This document shows positions 13,501-25,500 of a stretch of 64,000 nt of DNA, piece by piece. The notes beneath the pieces were generated by a model that saw only the letters and a program-made list of their open reading frames with translations, was not told the origin of the DNA and made no database searches. Numbering within the stretch: the first letter of the stretch is position 1; each line of letters begins with the position of its first letter. This DNA is from Allacma fusca. Lineage: Eukaryota; Arthropoda; Collembola; Symphypleona; Sminthuridae. The position numbers were made by a program, and so were the translations under genes. The stretch covers positions 13,616,588 through 13,680,587 of the forward strand of contig OX359247.1 of assembly GCA_947179485.1 (NCBI GenBank). The letters run 5' to 3'.

Positions 13501-14775
13501 AGAGTTTTTACCTTGAGCCTAACCCTTAAAATAGATTTGTGGTCCTTTACACATGCAACCTACACATGCTTCAGTCAACATTTTTTTTACACTAGCCCTA
13601 AATTCTTTACCCTGGCCGGGGTAAACCGGCCGGATTTAAGGGTGGCCAGGGTGGACCACCCCATAAAACCACCCCTGATTCTAGTAATTTTAGCAAAGCA
13701 CAGAATTCTAGGCATTCTATGAATTTGTAGAAACTCTCGGAATTCTAGAAACTCCAATTTTATTCTAGAGAGTTTTGAATTCTAGGAATTATACGAGTTC
13801 TAGGTATTTTATAAATTCCGAGATTTCCAGAAATTCTAGGTATTTAAGGAATTCACGAAATTTTCAGGAGTTCTTGAAGTGTTATAAATTCTAGAAATTT
13901 AAGGAGTTTTTATAATTTTAGGGTGTTCAGGAACGGCAGAAATTTTAGGATTTCCAGAAACGGTAGCAATTTTCGAAATTTTAGGATTTCCAGAAACGGT
14001 GGCAATTTTCGTTTTTTATTAACTTTTTTTTAAACTCCTCTAATTTAAAGTATTCCCCCCAAAAAAAATCTGGAACTCAGAATTACAGCTTCTGGAGTTA
14101 CTTTTGAATGCCAAAACCTTATGAATAAGCTTAATAAACCGGGGCCCCGATACATTTACGTTACATAGTTTCGGATTCATTATGTAACGTCCACTGCGTA
14201 TTTAGCCAAAAAAATCATGAATAACCTAATATTTTCAGTATTGACTTTCTCCCTCGTAGTAAATGTACTATCAAAAGCAAATATGAAGTGTCACAATAAA
14301 TGAGAATCGAAACAAATTATCCAATATCCACTAGCTCCTTGCCAGTGGCATACTATTTAGCTGCTCCTCCTACAGTAATCCCTTTAACTACTCCAACGTC
14401 CCGTTATTTTCATGGAAGCCATCGGCATTTCTGATTCCCATTATGCTACCCTCAAGTACTATACCACTATACTGCAACTACCTTCATTTCCTTCATTACT
14501 TTTGAAACTGATTTTTTCCTGGCCACCCCAAAGTCCTTTCTCCGAAAACCCAGGTGCCCCCTAATATGTATGTCCATGGTTACTATTTTACCGATCTACG
14601 TATAGACACATTATTAGCACAGTTCCAATTTCTAGCATGGATCCCTAAAAAAACTGTTCGTACACGTAGCTTGTGAACGGTCCTATAATTATTTGAGTAA
14701 CACATTTACTTACAGCTGGCTGCTTGAAGTGGCTGATAGTTGGAACTTGTAACCTGAAGCGCTACCTGGTCCCAT
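7549..14775 (-). CDS. COX7A: Cytochrome c oxidase subunit 7A family (COX7A / COX7A2L-like), 84 aa
   Basis: Three coding exons on the minus strand: 14775-14714, 10464-10416 and 7692-7549, joined in frame. The protein starts MGPGSASGYKFQ, has LFQKDP near residue 21, the family hallmark TPVHLKGG near residues 42-49, one membrane span (about residues 54-76) and ends SAFPKKRD. The subunit is a single-span inner mitochondrial membrane protein of complex IV; the COX7A2L form bridges complexes III and IV. The N-terminal YKF and lack of a long presequence recall COX7A2L, but length is nearer COX7A. Between FQKD and PVHLKGG there are about 14 more residues than in the human subunits. Exons are too short for simple ORF finding. 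Introns are 4.2 and 2.7 kb and hold several transposons. An in-frame stop lies four codons before the ATG, so this start is the first possible one in the frame of the exon. Confidence 0.85.
7693..10415. other. Second intron of the COX7A-like gene
   Basis: AT-rich intron sequence. I see no coding exon, no bounded transposon and no RNA gene here on either strand. Confidence 0.6.
11022..12090 (+). mobile_element. hAT-superfamily DNA transposon, decayed, with BED-finger remnant
   Basis: Inverted ends CAGAGATGTGTAGTACTTG on the left and CAGAGACGTGTAAAATACC read inward from the right. The element is flanked by a perfect 8-bp target duplication CCGTTTAC at 11014-11021 and 12091-12098, diagnostic of hAT insertion. 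Subterminal DNA repeats AAATAC/AAGTATTT motifs on both sides. At about 11555-11690 a frame reads CIICEKNLG then SNFLKHL, a BED zinc-finger pattern, interrupted by an in-frame stop. At 1069 bp it is non-autonomous. It lies in the first COX7A intron. Confidence 0.9.
12171..12346 (+). mobile_element. hAT-type MITE, CAGGGGTGGATT family, copy 1
   Basis: 176 bp bounded by inverted CAGGGGTGGATT / AATCCACCCCTG and flanked by near-identical 8-bp duplications (gaattttg at 12163, gatttttg at 12347). The interior is marked by CCCTGGCCC and GGCCAGGGT blocks. Two further copies are at 13483 and 49116. Confidence 0.85.
12447..12660. repeat. Degenerate TTCTAGG-rich repeat
   Basis: Repeated words such as tttctaggcattctagg and aggaattt recur at irregular spacing. 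The same vocabulary returns at 13686-13995, on the far side of other repeats. No ends or target duplication could be found. Confidence 0.5.
12661..12950. repeat. Repeat rich in CTTGAAC/GGGTC words
   Basis: Begins CAGGGGCAGACCTGCG, like a hAT end, and then alternates cgaacttgaact, gggtc and tcaag words. The right terminus was not found. Probably a decayed non-autonomous element. Confidence 0.35.
13200..13345. repeat. GGTCC/GGACC-rich repeat fragment
   Basis: The words ggtcc and ggacc occur many times on both strands within 150 bp, a pattern seen in subterminal regions of hAT-like MITEs. No ends could be set. Confidence 0.3.
13483..13677 (-). mobile_element. hAT-type MITE, CAGGGGTGGATT family, copy 2 (inverted)
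   Basis: 195 bp from CAGGGATGGATTAAC to CACCCCTG. The interior matches copy 1 in reverse orientation and copy 3 directly (AAAATAGATTTGT, TTTACACATGCAA, CCTGGCC blocks). Flanks gctctggt / attctagt agree at only five of eight bases, all differences being transitions, so this looks like the oldest of the three copies. Confidence 0.75.
13686..13995. repeat. Degenerate TTCTAGG/AATTCTAG-rich repeat, second block
   Basis: Continuation of the word set seen at 12447-12660 (attctaggcattctatg, gaattctag, ttctaggtatttta). It may be one degenerate satellite-like repeat broken up by the elements between. Confidence 0.45.
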
Positions 14776-14827
14776 TTGGGACAATCAGTTGCTGAGGTTG
14801 GGGCCGGGGAGTGTCGACGTTGTCCAT
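14762..14827 (-). other. Upstream ORF overlapping the COX7A start
   Basis: On the minus strand an ATG at 14827 opens 21 codons (MDNVDTPRPQPQQ...) and stops 11 bases after the COX7A start codon at 14775, in a different frame. A further ATG 14 bases upstream of it opens a third frame that stays open through the exon. If the transcript begins upstream of these, they would dampen COX7A translation; if it begins below 14825 they are irrelevant. Confidence 0.4.
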
Positions 14828-14860
14828 TGGGGAAGAACATTATTTCCAACCTTTTTCGTT

Positions 14861-14883
14861 GCTGCTGCTGCTGCTGCTGCTGC
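14861..14883 (-). repeat. CAG/CTG trinucleotide repeat in the COX7A leader
   Basis: Seven to eight uninterrupted GCA (plus strand CTG/TGC) units lie in the putative 5' leader exon of the COX7A-like gene. A good acceptor (cttcttccacag) on the minus strand precedes it, ending at 14917, so the leader may be a spliced exon from 14916 down. Confidence 0.6.
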
Positions 14884-14916
14884 CTTCAGCCTTCGTATAA
14901 CATCAGCATAGAAATC

Positions 14917-17900
14917 CTGTGGAAGAAGTCCTTTTAAAATGTGTGAGTTGAGTCCTCCTATGTAAGTACATATGTATAGGAGCCCACAAATTTATATAGA
15001 ATTAGAGAGGAAGAGCTGAGCATTGAACATAGTTCAGTCAGCAGCTGAAACGTCGACAGCGAAAAAAAAATTAAAATAGGATTGTTGACCGACCAGCTCA
15101 AGTTCAATTCATTCCCGTTCAGTCTTCCTTCACCTTCGTCCTTGGTTGTTGTAAAATATTGTCGAGAGAAGATTCAGAGCTAGGAAAGTCTCCATTTGAA
15201 CATTACCTTTTGCACAGAAATTCCTCCACTATACTTGATTCCTTCAGGTTATAAAATTATTGGTGACTTGGAGAATTCAAGAGGATCCTTTAACTATCGA
15301 ACGTCATACACATATCCTGGTTTTATTCACGTATAAATCCTACTTAGTTTTTTATTTTAAAGGGATTTTAATTTGATGATAGGAACAATTATTAAAGAAA
15401 TTCCGCCTTGTTATTTCGCAGTACCTGTGTAATACATACAAGAACCTCAAGTTGACTTGTTAGGACTATTTTTTTGTGTGGATTTGTGCCGACATAGTAA
15501 TCTCGGCGTTTGGGCTGCCCTCACTCCAATCAATTACATACGTGTCATCCGTAGAACGTCAAAAGGGAGATCACCTGTAAATACTACTAGTAGTTGGGCT
15601 TTGGAAGGTAATTTGAATTTTTTTTTCCTTCTGAGACTATTTAATTATTTAAGTTTGAGTAATATGGGGTGTGAAGTGGGATGACAGTTAAGAATTCCCC
15701 TACGATCCTTGCTCATTTCCATATGTCAATGACAGTGCATGGGATATGAGTTGGGAAGTGTGTGAGACTTTCACATCCGTTGACAAGGTCCGTTGACAGT
15801 TATTTGGGGCTGAAGCTTGTTAGTTTTTATTGTCATGAGTTTTTATATGTATCCTATACAGGGCTTAGAGGCTAATATTGGAGGCTGAGTTGCTACATTT
15901 TGGATGAGGTACATATGTAAATGGTCTATTCTTATCTGAGAATAAGCCTTTGAGACTTGAGTTTGTTTGTAGGAGCTGGGCTTTGACGGGAATGGATTTG
16001 TCTTTGATTTTTTACGGAGATAAAACTATTTCTCATTTATTCATTCATATATTGTTTTGTGTGGAGTGGGGACGGTGCATGGAGTGAAGGTATAAAGTGC
16101 TATTTTTGGGCTACATTATAGGTACAATACTTACTTGCATCGTGTCTTGTCAGCCGTTTGTGGAACGTGTGAATGTGTATTTCATTGAAGGTTGCACTCG
16201 GACAAGTTTAATTCTCTTTTTGAAATTTGATCGAGTCTTGTAACGTGAGAGTGGGTATAGGTATTAATTATGGGGAAGTGAATGGATTTAGATTTGCACT
16301 GTTATATTTACTAGGGCACAATTGACTCAGGATGTAATTTATTGGACTTGAAATGTTTAATAAAGTTGTTCACTTCATAGGGACTGAATCATAAATTGCA
16401 AGGTCGTCAAGTTATAGGTATGGTATGTGTGTGTGTGTATGGGTCTGCATTTTGCTGGAAGTCCCAGTTTTGCTTCTTAAAACTTTTATCGGCATGGTGC
16501 CGGCTGCCGTAGAGATATGTGGGTTTGTCAAGGGTGTAATTATCTTCGTGTGCATAAACCATAAGCACTTGATATCCCAGCTGCAAATCAATGGATTGCC
16601 CAGCGTATATTAGTTTTTTTTTCTCGGAATCGGAATGACCATTTTGTTGGCCATGATTTGAATTTATTCCTTTTTGCAGTAGGTACGGCATAGTGGAGGG
16701 GGAGGCTGGGTTTCGAAGAGCGTTCCTTTTGAAGAGTTAATCATTCTACTTTAGAGGAATTTCCACGTTGTAATTCACCAAGTTTGTTAGGATTTCTCCG
16801 AGGGTTGTGCAACATGTTGCTCTTGGTCAATTGAATAGGGTTGCCGCTATTGCCAGCTAATTGTGCAAAAGTGGTTTTGGAAGTTGTAATTATTGTAGAG
16901 GGATATTTGGATACATGCATGCTTCAATTAGTTATTCTGATAGTTCCCTCAAGCCAGCATATGGTATAGCCGATGGTTATATTTTATTGGGGATGCGAGA
17001 GGATATCAATTCAAGCTGAAATCAAATTACTGTTTCGATTTTAATTGCATGTTTTGTCTATTGTGTTGGGATGTAGTTGTGTAAAGAGGGGGAGACTATT
17101 TTGTATAATGCTCTTGTCACATCCTCCCGGCTACTTGGATTGAGTAGTTAATTTCTATTTGTAAATTACTGATTGGTAGCAGTATTTTGTGTGGTAATCA
17201 TCAGAATTAATATTTAGTATTAGTTGATGACAAGGTACTATACTTGTGAAGCAATGAGGGCTTTGAATGCTATTATATGGCAGTGAAGTGTCCTATTGTA
17301 CGGCATTGCTTAATTCTGAGTCTATTGTGTGCGGGGAATGTATGACAGCAATTTTTTTGAGCTATTCTTATTTTTGGTATGGTGGTAGGATTTTATTGCG
17401 GTAGAATTTTTTTCATAGATGAAAAGTAAGAACAAAATAGGGATTCGCCAGTACTCTATTCTGCAGTATTGTATGAGCTGGCGTGGATTTATGGAATTGT
17501 CTGTATTGATGATGTCGGTGTCACCAACCCATCGTGAGTAGAGTTTCAAAATGTCTGCGTTCATCCTGAGTCATGAATTGGTTCGCCTTCACTGGATAGT
17601 GGATAGATCTTTTCTTGGGGGAAGCAGGATTTTATTGCAAGCATTCTTTGGCCTTACTAATCATTCCTGTTGAATGGGAAATAAAATGGTGGTCCGAATT
17701 TTTGGTATTTTTATCACCCAAACGTTCCTTCCAGCTTTCAGTTTTGTTCAACAGATAAGCAGTAAGTTTCAGTGGAGTCATCATCATTTGCGTTAACATT
17801 GGATGGAGATATTATTACCACACATGCATACTGTTATGTTTAATGTAACCCCCCCCCTCACGTGTGTAAAATACTGCTGCAAAGCAATGTATGTATGTTT

Positions 17901-20900
17901 CGTCGAGTCGAGACAGCATAAATTCGATAATGCGAAACAAAAAAGATACAGGCAACTGACAAAGTGGTAACAACTAATGATCCAACCTCGAGAACCTGTA
18001 CTTGTTTGAATTTCTTTGAACCCTGAGCTATATGTGTGAAGTTAAGCTTGATTTCTGATGCAATGTGCTCTTTCTCTTTTATTAACACTTGTAAATACCA
18101 TTCTACTCTAGCTGTGACTTGCAGTATTTTAAGTAAGGTCTTTCGTACATTCATTGGGACAAAATATTAGTACCTTGCCATTATTTTTTGTCATTTAGAA
18201 ACAGCGAGTGATATAGTGCTTTCGTCGATTTTGTTCAACCAAATTTGTTGTCACAAGGGAAGAAAAATCTTTTATTTGTTTTTTATATTAATTAGACTGC
18301 TGGACACGTTGTTGCTTAAAGCACTTACTTATTTAGGCGTATTTAGATTGCAATCAACTTGTTAAAATAAACTCCTAGAATTAAATGGCTTTGCTAAGCT
18401 TTCCTGTCATTATTTTCCCGTCAAGTGTTCTAGACTTTGTGAGCAGTGTTTTATACAGAGTGAGTATGAGGCTTCTCTTTAACTTGAGATGGTACATTAC
18501 ATAGTTGTTCATCTAGTTGCCCATGCGTTAAATGTTTATATACATGTATACAAAGAAGTATCTGTAATAATTCCCAAAGCAATTAATGTAGCCCTGTCTG
18601 GAAAGTTGTCCTCCATAGAATGATTGATTGGTTCTAATGCACGCTTCGGAACCATATTATCTTTATTTCATAAACTTCTGATAGTATACTACTTTCAGCT
18701 TCAAGTTGTTTACGTAAAGAATTAATCGTCATATTTATTTTGAATGTCGCCTGGTACTCAAATAAAGGCAGTGAGGATTTCTTCTTCCAGTTGTAGTTAT
18801 ATGTGATGTTATTACTACAATGTAATAATAATAATAGATGGTATTTTATTTACTATTGAGGTTAAACCATGTAACGTTGTAACTGTGTATAAAGGGGAGC
18901 TAAATATATATGTACATATATATGTACATAGGTGTCGAAATTCCTCATGTGAGAATGGTAATATCTTCGCTTTGTCTGGGAGTATTAAGTGTACAGACAA
19001 TTAGACCAAATGTTCATATGAATACATACGTACCGGCGTATAATTTGAAAAATTACCTGACATTTGAGAAGGTATGAGAAAGTCAAGTTCTACTTTTCTG
19101 CTTTTAAAGGAAAAATAAAATGTAACCTCATATTTATAGCTGACCTTTTTAAATGTCTGAGTGCATTCACTGAATGAGTGAGTGAGTGCATTTAAACAGG
19201 AATGCAGGAAGAACTACTGAATAGCAGGGAATAAATAAAAATATTATACTGTGGGAAAATATCCTGTTTGTCTTAATAACGTCTCCATATTTTATGTCAG
19301 TTTGATTTCCAGTGTTTACCGTACATACGAGTACACGTTATTGTTCTTAAATCTCATTCATTCTTAATGTCCTGGGTATAATTTACGTATCAGTACTTAC
19401 ATCAGCAAAATGCGGCACTTCAAGCCAACTTTTCCGATTTGATTTTGCACAGATTCTAACATTTTTGTAGAATAGCTGCATATATATATACATATGTGCA
19501 GACTCATACTGTATCTACATATATGTGTCGGTGCGGATACCCATTTAATCCTCCCCTACGTCTACTGTCGTCTGAGTGTCGTGAAACACTTTTTTGTAAA
19601 ATGCATACACAGATACATACATCTATTTAGATAATTGTAACAATATATACTTTAGTATTATATGTATATCTGTACATGTTATTGCACGAGTCAAAATTCT
19701 AGACTCAGGGTTCTTGTAGAGCTTTGTGTTGTTAACTTGAAAGCTCCATTATAGACAGTGTAGCCTCAAGCCAAACCTTATTTTCAGATGTGGAACGGCG
19801 CAGTGTACCTAATAGTAATTAATAAATCAATAATAAAAGTTTAGGAGACAGACTGCTTACTGCTTCTAATTATGCAATACCTTTTCAACGTCATATGTTG
19901 ATCTCCTTGCGTCGAACTATTTTTAGGATAGTGTATAGATACTCCGCTCATTCTATAATCTATAGTACCAAGTAGCAAGATACTGAACACGGGCTTCATC
20001 ATTGAACGCTACAAATTTCTGGAAGTCATTCTTGAGCAGGATGTACCCTCTGCTTTATAATCAGTTATAAATAGTAACCATAAGTCATGTATGTACAGGC
20101 TATACCATCTACATACGTACATATCATTGTATTGCATTTGATGCATGGATCGCTCTGATTTCCTGAAAAGAGATACATATGGCAGTCAATCAGTGCTTAA
20201 AATAAAAGTCTCAGTTGAAACGTCCGTTATGAAGTACGGCATGCTAAAAGTGAAACTACTAGATACAATTGCGACTGATTTTCCAATGTGGAACTACTAC
20301 GGAGATACTTTTTTTTATCAAATTTAATCACCAGTAAAAAACTCTGATGGTAAACGAAGTACGACTGAGTGAGAATTTCCCCCACGAATTTCCAACTCTG
20401 TACTTACTACTCTCCTTAGTATGTATGTATACATATATATGTAAATTTAAGATAAGAATGTAAGGAATAAGGCTTTTCTTGGTGACATAATCGAAGATTT
20501 TTTAAACTTAAGTGTTCAGGGTTTATGAATTTAATCTGCTTTAAGTACTTCATTTCTTCTTGTGAATGATTCATAAGGCTAGCCACATACGGCTGTTTGT
20601 ATTCATACGAGAACTGTCAAGAGGAAGAAGCGATTAACTCAATGGAAATACCAATATTGAATTTCTAAGATGTGAAGTAGTCGATGGATTCTTAGTTACT
20701 ACATTACAACACGTAGATAGTAGAGATTCTGTTTCATTCATTCTTTTTTTAAAAAAAAAAAAAACGTCTTCTATCCTACGCCTATTGAAGCTATCAGTTC
20801 CACAGAGATAAAGTTGATGCTTCTTTCCAAATTGACTTGATCCGGTTTATTAATTTTTTCACGTAGGTTTAGCTTTTGAATGTGTAATTTATGGTGAGTG

Positions 20901-22501
20901 TTAACGATCGCAATCCCAATTTACAGCGTTTTAAAATAGAATTTTAAATAAGGTTCTCTTTTTGCAATCATTTGCTAGTTGATTTCTAGTATTTCCATGT
21001 TCACAGTCCTGTTGAGACATAATCGAAGGTTAATTGAAGTACCAATTAGTAATTACAATGGAACGTGTCTATTTACAACATGCTTACAACGACTGTTTGC
21101 TCGTACACTATTGGTGGAATTAGGGCAAGGTATCATGCACTGAGGTTTTCCTTGTATGCACACTAAACCACTTGGCAGATTATCTGTATGGTAAACTCGC
21201 GGTTTTTGACAACTAGTAATGTGGTTGCTGTCGTGTAATACTTAAAGATAGCATTTCACCGTATATGTATGTGGTTGTATAGCTTTTTTCAGCCTAGTAG
21301 TTTCAATTTGTACATTGTGCATTGTAGCTTTGAAGCTATGCATTGTGTTTCTGTTGTATGTATGTATACATTAGATGCTGCTATTAAAAAATAAAAAATT
21401 GCAGTATAGTTCCTGCATGATTTGTACGATCTTCGCGTAGAACTGCAGTTGGCTCACGGATGTTTAATGTTTGTTAAATCAAGATCTGCCAAATATTGTA
21501 ACTGTATATTTCTAGCAGGTTGGAAGCGTTGCTCATCCTAATCTAATTCACCAACAAGAGTTATGTTTACATGATTGTAGTAATAGGGAAGGAAAATAAC
21601 GACATGGTGTAAGCAGTCATTAATGCATCGACTTGTACATCAGTCGTGTATTCGCAGATTTCGCAGTGAATAATAACAAGGTAGTTAAATGCAAAATCAT
21701 TCTGGATGTTTCTCTGACGTTCAGCTCAGTTTTTTTCTGAGAGTATTCCTTACGAAGTAAAAATAAATGTAATTATTATTATGTCTGCGTCACATTCACG
21801 CATACCTTTCTGCTCATTTTGACGAGAGTTTACGAGAAAACAGCAGATGTGAAGATTCATACATAAGTACATACTTATTTGACTACTGCTCAAGTCAATG
21901 CCAATTGAATACGAATACATGACAGGGTATGTAGAAATATATGGAGTTGAGTTCATGTCTATTTGAAGGTGTATGTCTGTGTGTTCGTCCGGTGTCTCCG
22001 CTGTGGGCGCTTTTATACGCTTTAAGGCATAAGTTTTTAATTTTATGGCCGTAGTGCCAGTGCCAGAGTTCAGTTTCAAGCGTTTCACAGTACACAAGAG
22101 CTTGTTAGTTTGCTTCACACTGAACCCACCGACACTTTTTCAAGTGTAAGAATGCGAATGGCATGAAGTTGTTGGGGCAGTTATACAGACAAACAGCAGA
22201 CTGAGCAGACCAAGAGTATAGTGAATATGTAATATTTGGGAACTTTATGAGCGTGCAAAGTTACCTTTGTATGTATGTAGCTTGAAGGTATTCGTGAGTC
22301 AGGCTAGTAATTAAGGAAAGGACAATCATCTTTCTTCTTACGGTATTGGTTTTAAGCTACAAGTTTTTAGGACATTCTTATAACAGCATAATGTGCTGAA
22401 TACCTTTTGGATATTTACAAGACCGTGTGTATATGTGTATGCTGTATGCTGTATCTAGTTAAGCAAAAATTATGATGAGTGGAATATTTTGTCTTTCCTA
22501 G
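14917..22501. other. Long non-coding interval between COX7A and kinectin-like genes
   Basis: About 7.6 kb with no convincing exon. The two neighbouring genes point away from each other, so it should contain both promoters. The kinectin-like start exon begins at a splice acceptor (gtctttcctag, ending at 22501), so a 5' UTR exon must lie somewhere here, but I cannot place it. Short GT (16422-16438) and ATGTACAT (18904-18930) repeats occur. Confidence 0.5.
18904..18930. repeat. Short ATATGTACAT microsatellite
   Basis: Two and a half copies of tatatatgtaca in a row. Similar ATGTAC-rich words are scattered through the window. Confidence 0.5.
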
Positions 22502-22529
22502 AATCGGCGATACCGCTAGCGTCTTGACC

Positions 22530-25500
22530 ATGGATTTGGAAATGGGCTTGGCTGTTTTGGGTGTTGTGGCTGTGACAGCAGCTGCAGTGTATTTGGTTTC
22601 TGTTATGGGAATTAAAGAGAAGAGCTTTGAAGAAGCTATAGCTGAACAGAAAAAAAGATCCGAAGATCTTTTGGGAAGAAAAGACACAAAGAAGAAAGTT
22701 GTTGTAAAGGACAAAAACAAGAAACAGAAGAAAGCCAAGGAGAAAGAGAAGCACGCAGTTCCGTCTGTGGGGGAGTCTGGGGATGTCCTTGATATCCCTC
22801 CGCAGCCACATTCTCACGAAGATAGGCATCATGTGGAAATTGATCCTGAACCCGAAATTCTGGATGACCTTGCTGCTTCTGTAAGTACTTAACTTAGACT
22901 CATAACACTTATGTTGGTTTTGTTTTGTAGCATTGGTAAACTACGAATAACTGGACAAACTGAAGCGATTGATGTAATGAAATACAAAATATGTAACATA
23001 TTACATTCTTGTAAATTTTGACGAATGTTTTATTTCAGGAAAGTCGACGAGCCTCTGTGGTTAGAATGCGGGAGTCGTTAAGATCAATTTTAGTAAATAA
23101 AGAAGAGCACAGCCCTGTCATCGAAGCTGAGGCTGAACCTGCAAATAATTTTGAATTACTTCAACCGAAAGGTGATTTAGAGCTCAAGAAACAAGTTAGT
23201 AATGATGAATCTCCACCTCCTACACCACCCCCTCCATTGCCTCAAAGGCATTTGAAAAAAGGGAAAGAAAAGAAAGAAGAGCCTGGAAATGGAGATATTC
23301 AAGTTCCCGTGGAAACTGCTAACTGGAGCTACTACGAAAATGTTCCGGTGACCGGCGTGGTCGAAGAGGTAATTGAGGCCACGCAGGTTGACGTATTAAA
23401 AAATGCCCGCTCTTCAAGTCCTGATGAAGGCCAGGACAACCGCCAGCTTGGCGAGAAAATGAGTAGAAGCAGGAAAAACAAACGCGAGCAAGACAGAGAT
23501 GAGCTGACTGCGGCTAAATTAGAGAGTACTATTGAGCGTGTTTCGCTGTCCAGCTCTGAAATTCAAAACTTGATTGATATTCTCCTGAATAAACAACATG
23601 CTGGCGATTCTGAGTGGATCAATGTAAGTGGTCGTTGTAATTACAAAGATAATTTATTGATTCGGTTGTTAATGTAATATCTTTTATGAGGAAAAATTGA
23701 AACTTAGATTCGATTTTTTGCAAAGTTTATCATCTGAGTTGTTAATTTGAATAATATTTCCGTCATTAATGTTCTTCTGTGTTTGAATTTGAAGAAGGGG
23801 AAAAACGATAGCGTTGGAAATTTGAAGAAACAGTTGGCGGAGAGAGAACGACAGCTGAGTGAAGAGCAAACTACTGTACAGACATTGCAAAGTAAACTGA
23901 AAGAAATCCGCCAAGAATTCACAACAGAAAAGACCAAGTTTACTCAGCTTCGTCGACAACTCGAAGATACAAGTAATCAGAAAATGCAGGATGTGCAGCA
24001 GCTTCAAGTACGTCTTCAACAAATTAGACAAGAAGCAATTGCTGAAAAACAATCTCTTCAACAGAAACTTCAGCAGGTGATTTTCTTTATTTCTTATTAT
24101 CTGTATAAAAATCTGTGCATTTAATTCACTCGAGTAATGTTTTAGGATTCTAACTGTGCAAGTTTCTACTAGTCAACTATTCTTTATTTCCGTGCCATTA
24201 TTTAGCAGTGTTCGTTAGATTGTTTTCTAATATAGCACTTAATTGATGGCATCTAATTGTGTGTATTTTAGATGCAACTAAATTTAAACACTCTAAGGGA
24301 TGAAAACGTTGCCGTCAAAAGTGCATTAAATGTTGAGCAAGGAAATCGCGGGAAAGCCGATAGTCTGGAACGAGAGGCGGAAGCTCTTAGAACTCAGTGT
24401 GGTCACCTTGAAAATCAACTGAAGGCAGCGTTCCAATCCAATCAAGACCTTAGCAATCAGATAAGAAATTTGCAGGAACATTTACGAGCACTGGAAGAGC
24501 ACAAGAAGCAAGAGGAACATACTCTCCACACACAATATGCGGCGCAAATCCAGGAACGCGAAGCACATTTGTTAGGAGAATTGAAGAAGTCCCAAGAATT
24601 ACTGGCTGAGGGTGAAAAGGAAAGAATAAATTTAAGACAGCAAAATACGAATCTCCAGAATTCTGTACGGAATTCGCAAGATGCTAACAAGGCTCTTGAC
24701 GATGTAACCAAGAAATTAGACGTGAGCGTTATACTTGTACATTTTAGTTTTGTTGCCGTGATTATGACTAATGTATACCTATTCAGTCGTTTCGTTATTA
24801 ATTATTGGTGTGTTTATTTTCCAGGATTCATTTAAGGCAGAAAAAAATACTAAAAATCTTCTTGAAGATTCCAAAGGTCAAGTGACACTTTTGCAAGGAA
24901 AACTTCAAGCAAGTGAATCGCAGGTGCAAAAGTTGGAAGATGAAAGAAAAAGTTTACTCAATCAAGTAAATACATTAACGGAACAAAAAGTAAATCTGGA
25001 GCAAGAAAGAGATCAGTTAAGTAGTAATATTCAAATTAGTGCTGCAAACGAGAATTGCGAAGACAGTGTTGACAAGTCTCGAGTTTTACAGTTGCAAACA
25101 GAGTAAGTTGAACAGTTGAAATTTCTAGTCTCTATTAGTAATACTAACGGAATTCATGTCTCATTTTAATAACCGTTGTGTAATGTTGTACAGGTTGAAT
25201 GGAAAAGATGAGCTCGTTCAGGACCTGAAGAATTCTAATGAAACTTTAAAGAGTGAAATTGAGAAAGCTGCCCAAGACCTAGCAGCTCAGAGAGACAAAA
25301 ATAATGAACTCCGAGCTAAGAATACCAAATTAATGGATACACTAAGTGTCACGGAAAAAAATTTAGAAACTCGTGTTACTCAGTCGGAAGTACTAGTCCA
25401 AGTAAGTTTTGCAGCATTACCGATCAGTTTTGTTAGCTTCAAATTAAACCGAAAATAGAATAACTTTATAAATGTAGCATATATTGCTTGATTCCTTCGT

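Noticed and set aside
17858-18154. 98-codon minus-strand ORF
   Set aside because: No family motif, no neighbouring exons, and the composition matches surrounding non-coding DNA.
22479-22529. ATG at 22479 as start of the kinectin-like protein
   Set aside because: It precedes a good splice acceptor at 22501 and adds residues not seen in the family; ATG 22530 matches the RRBP1 start.
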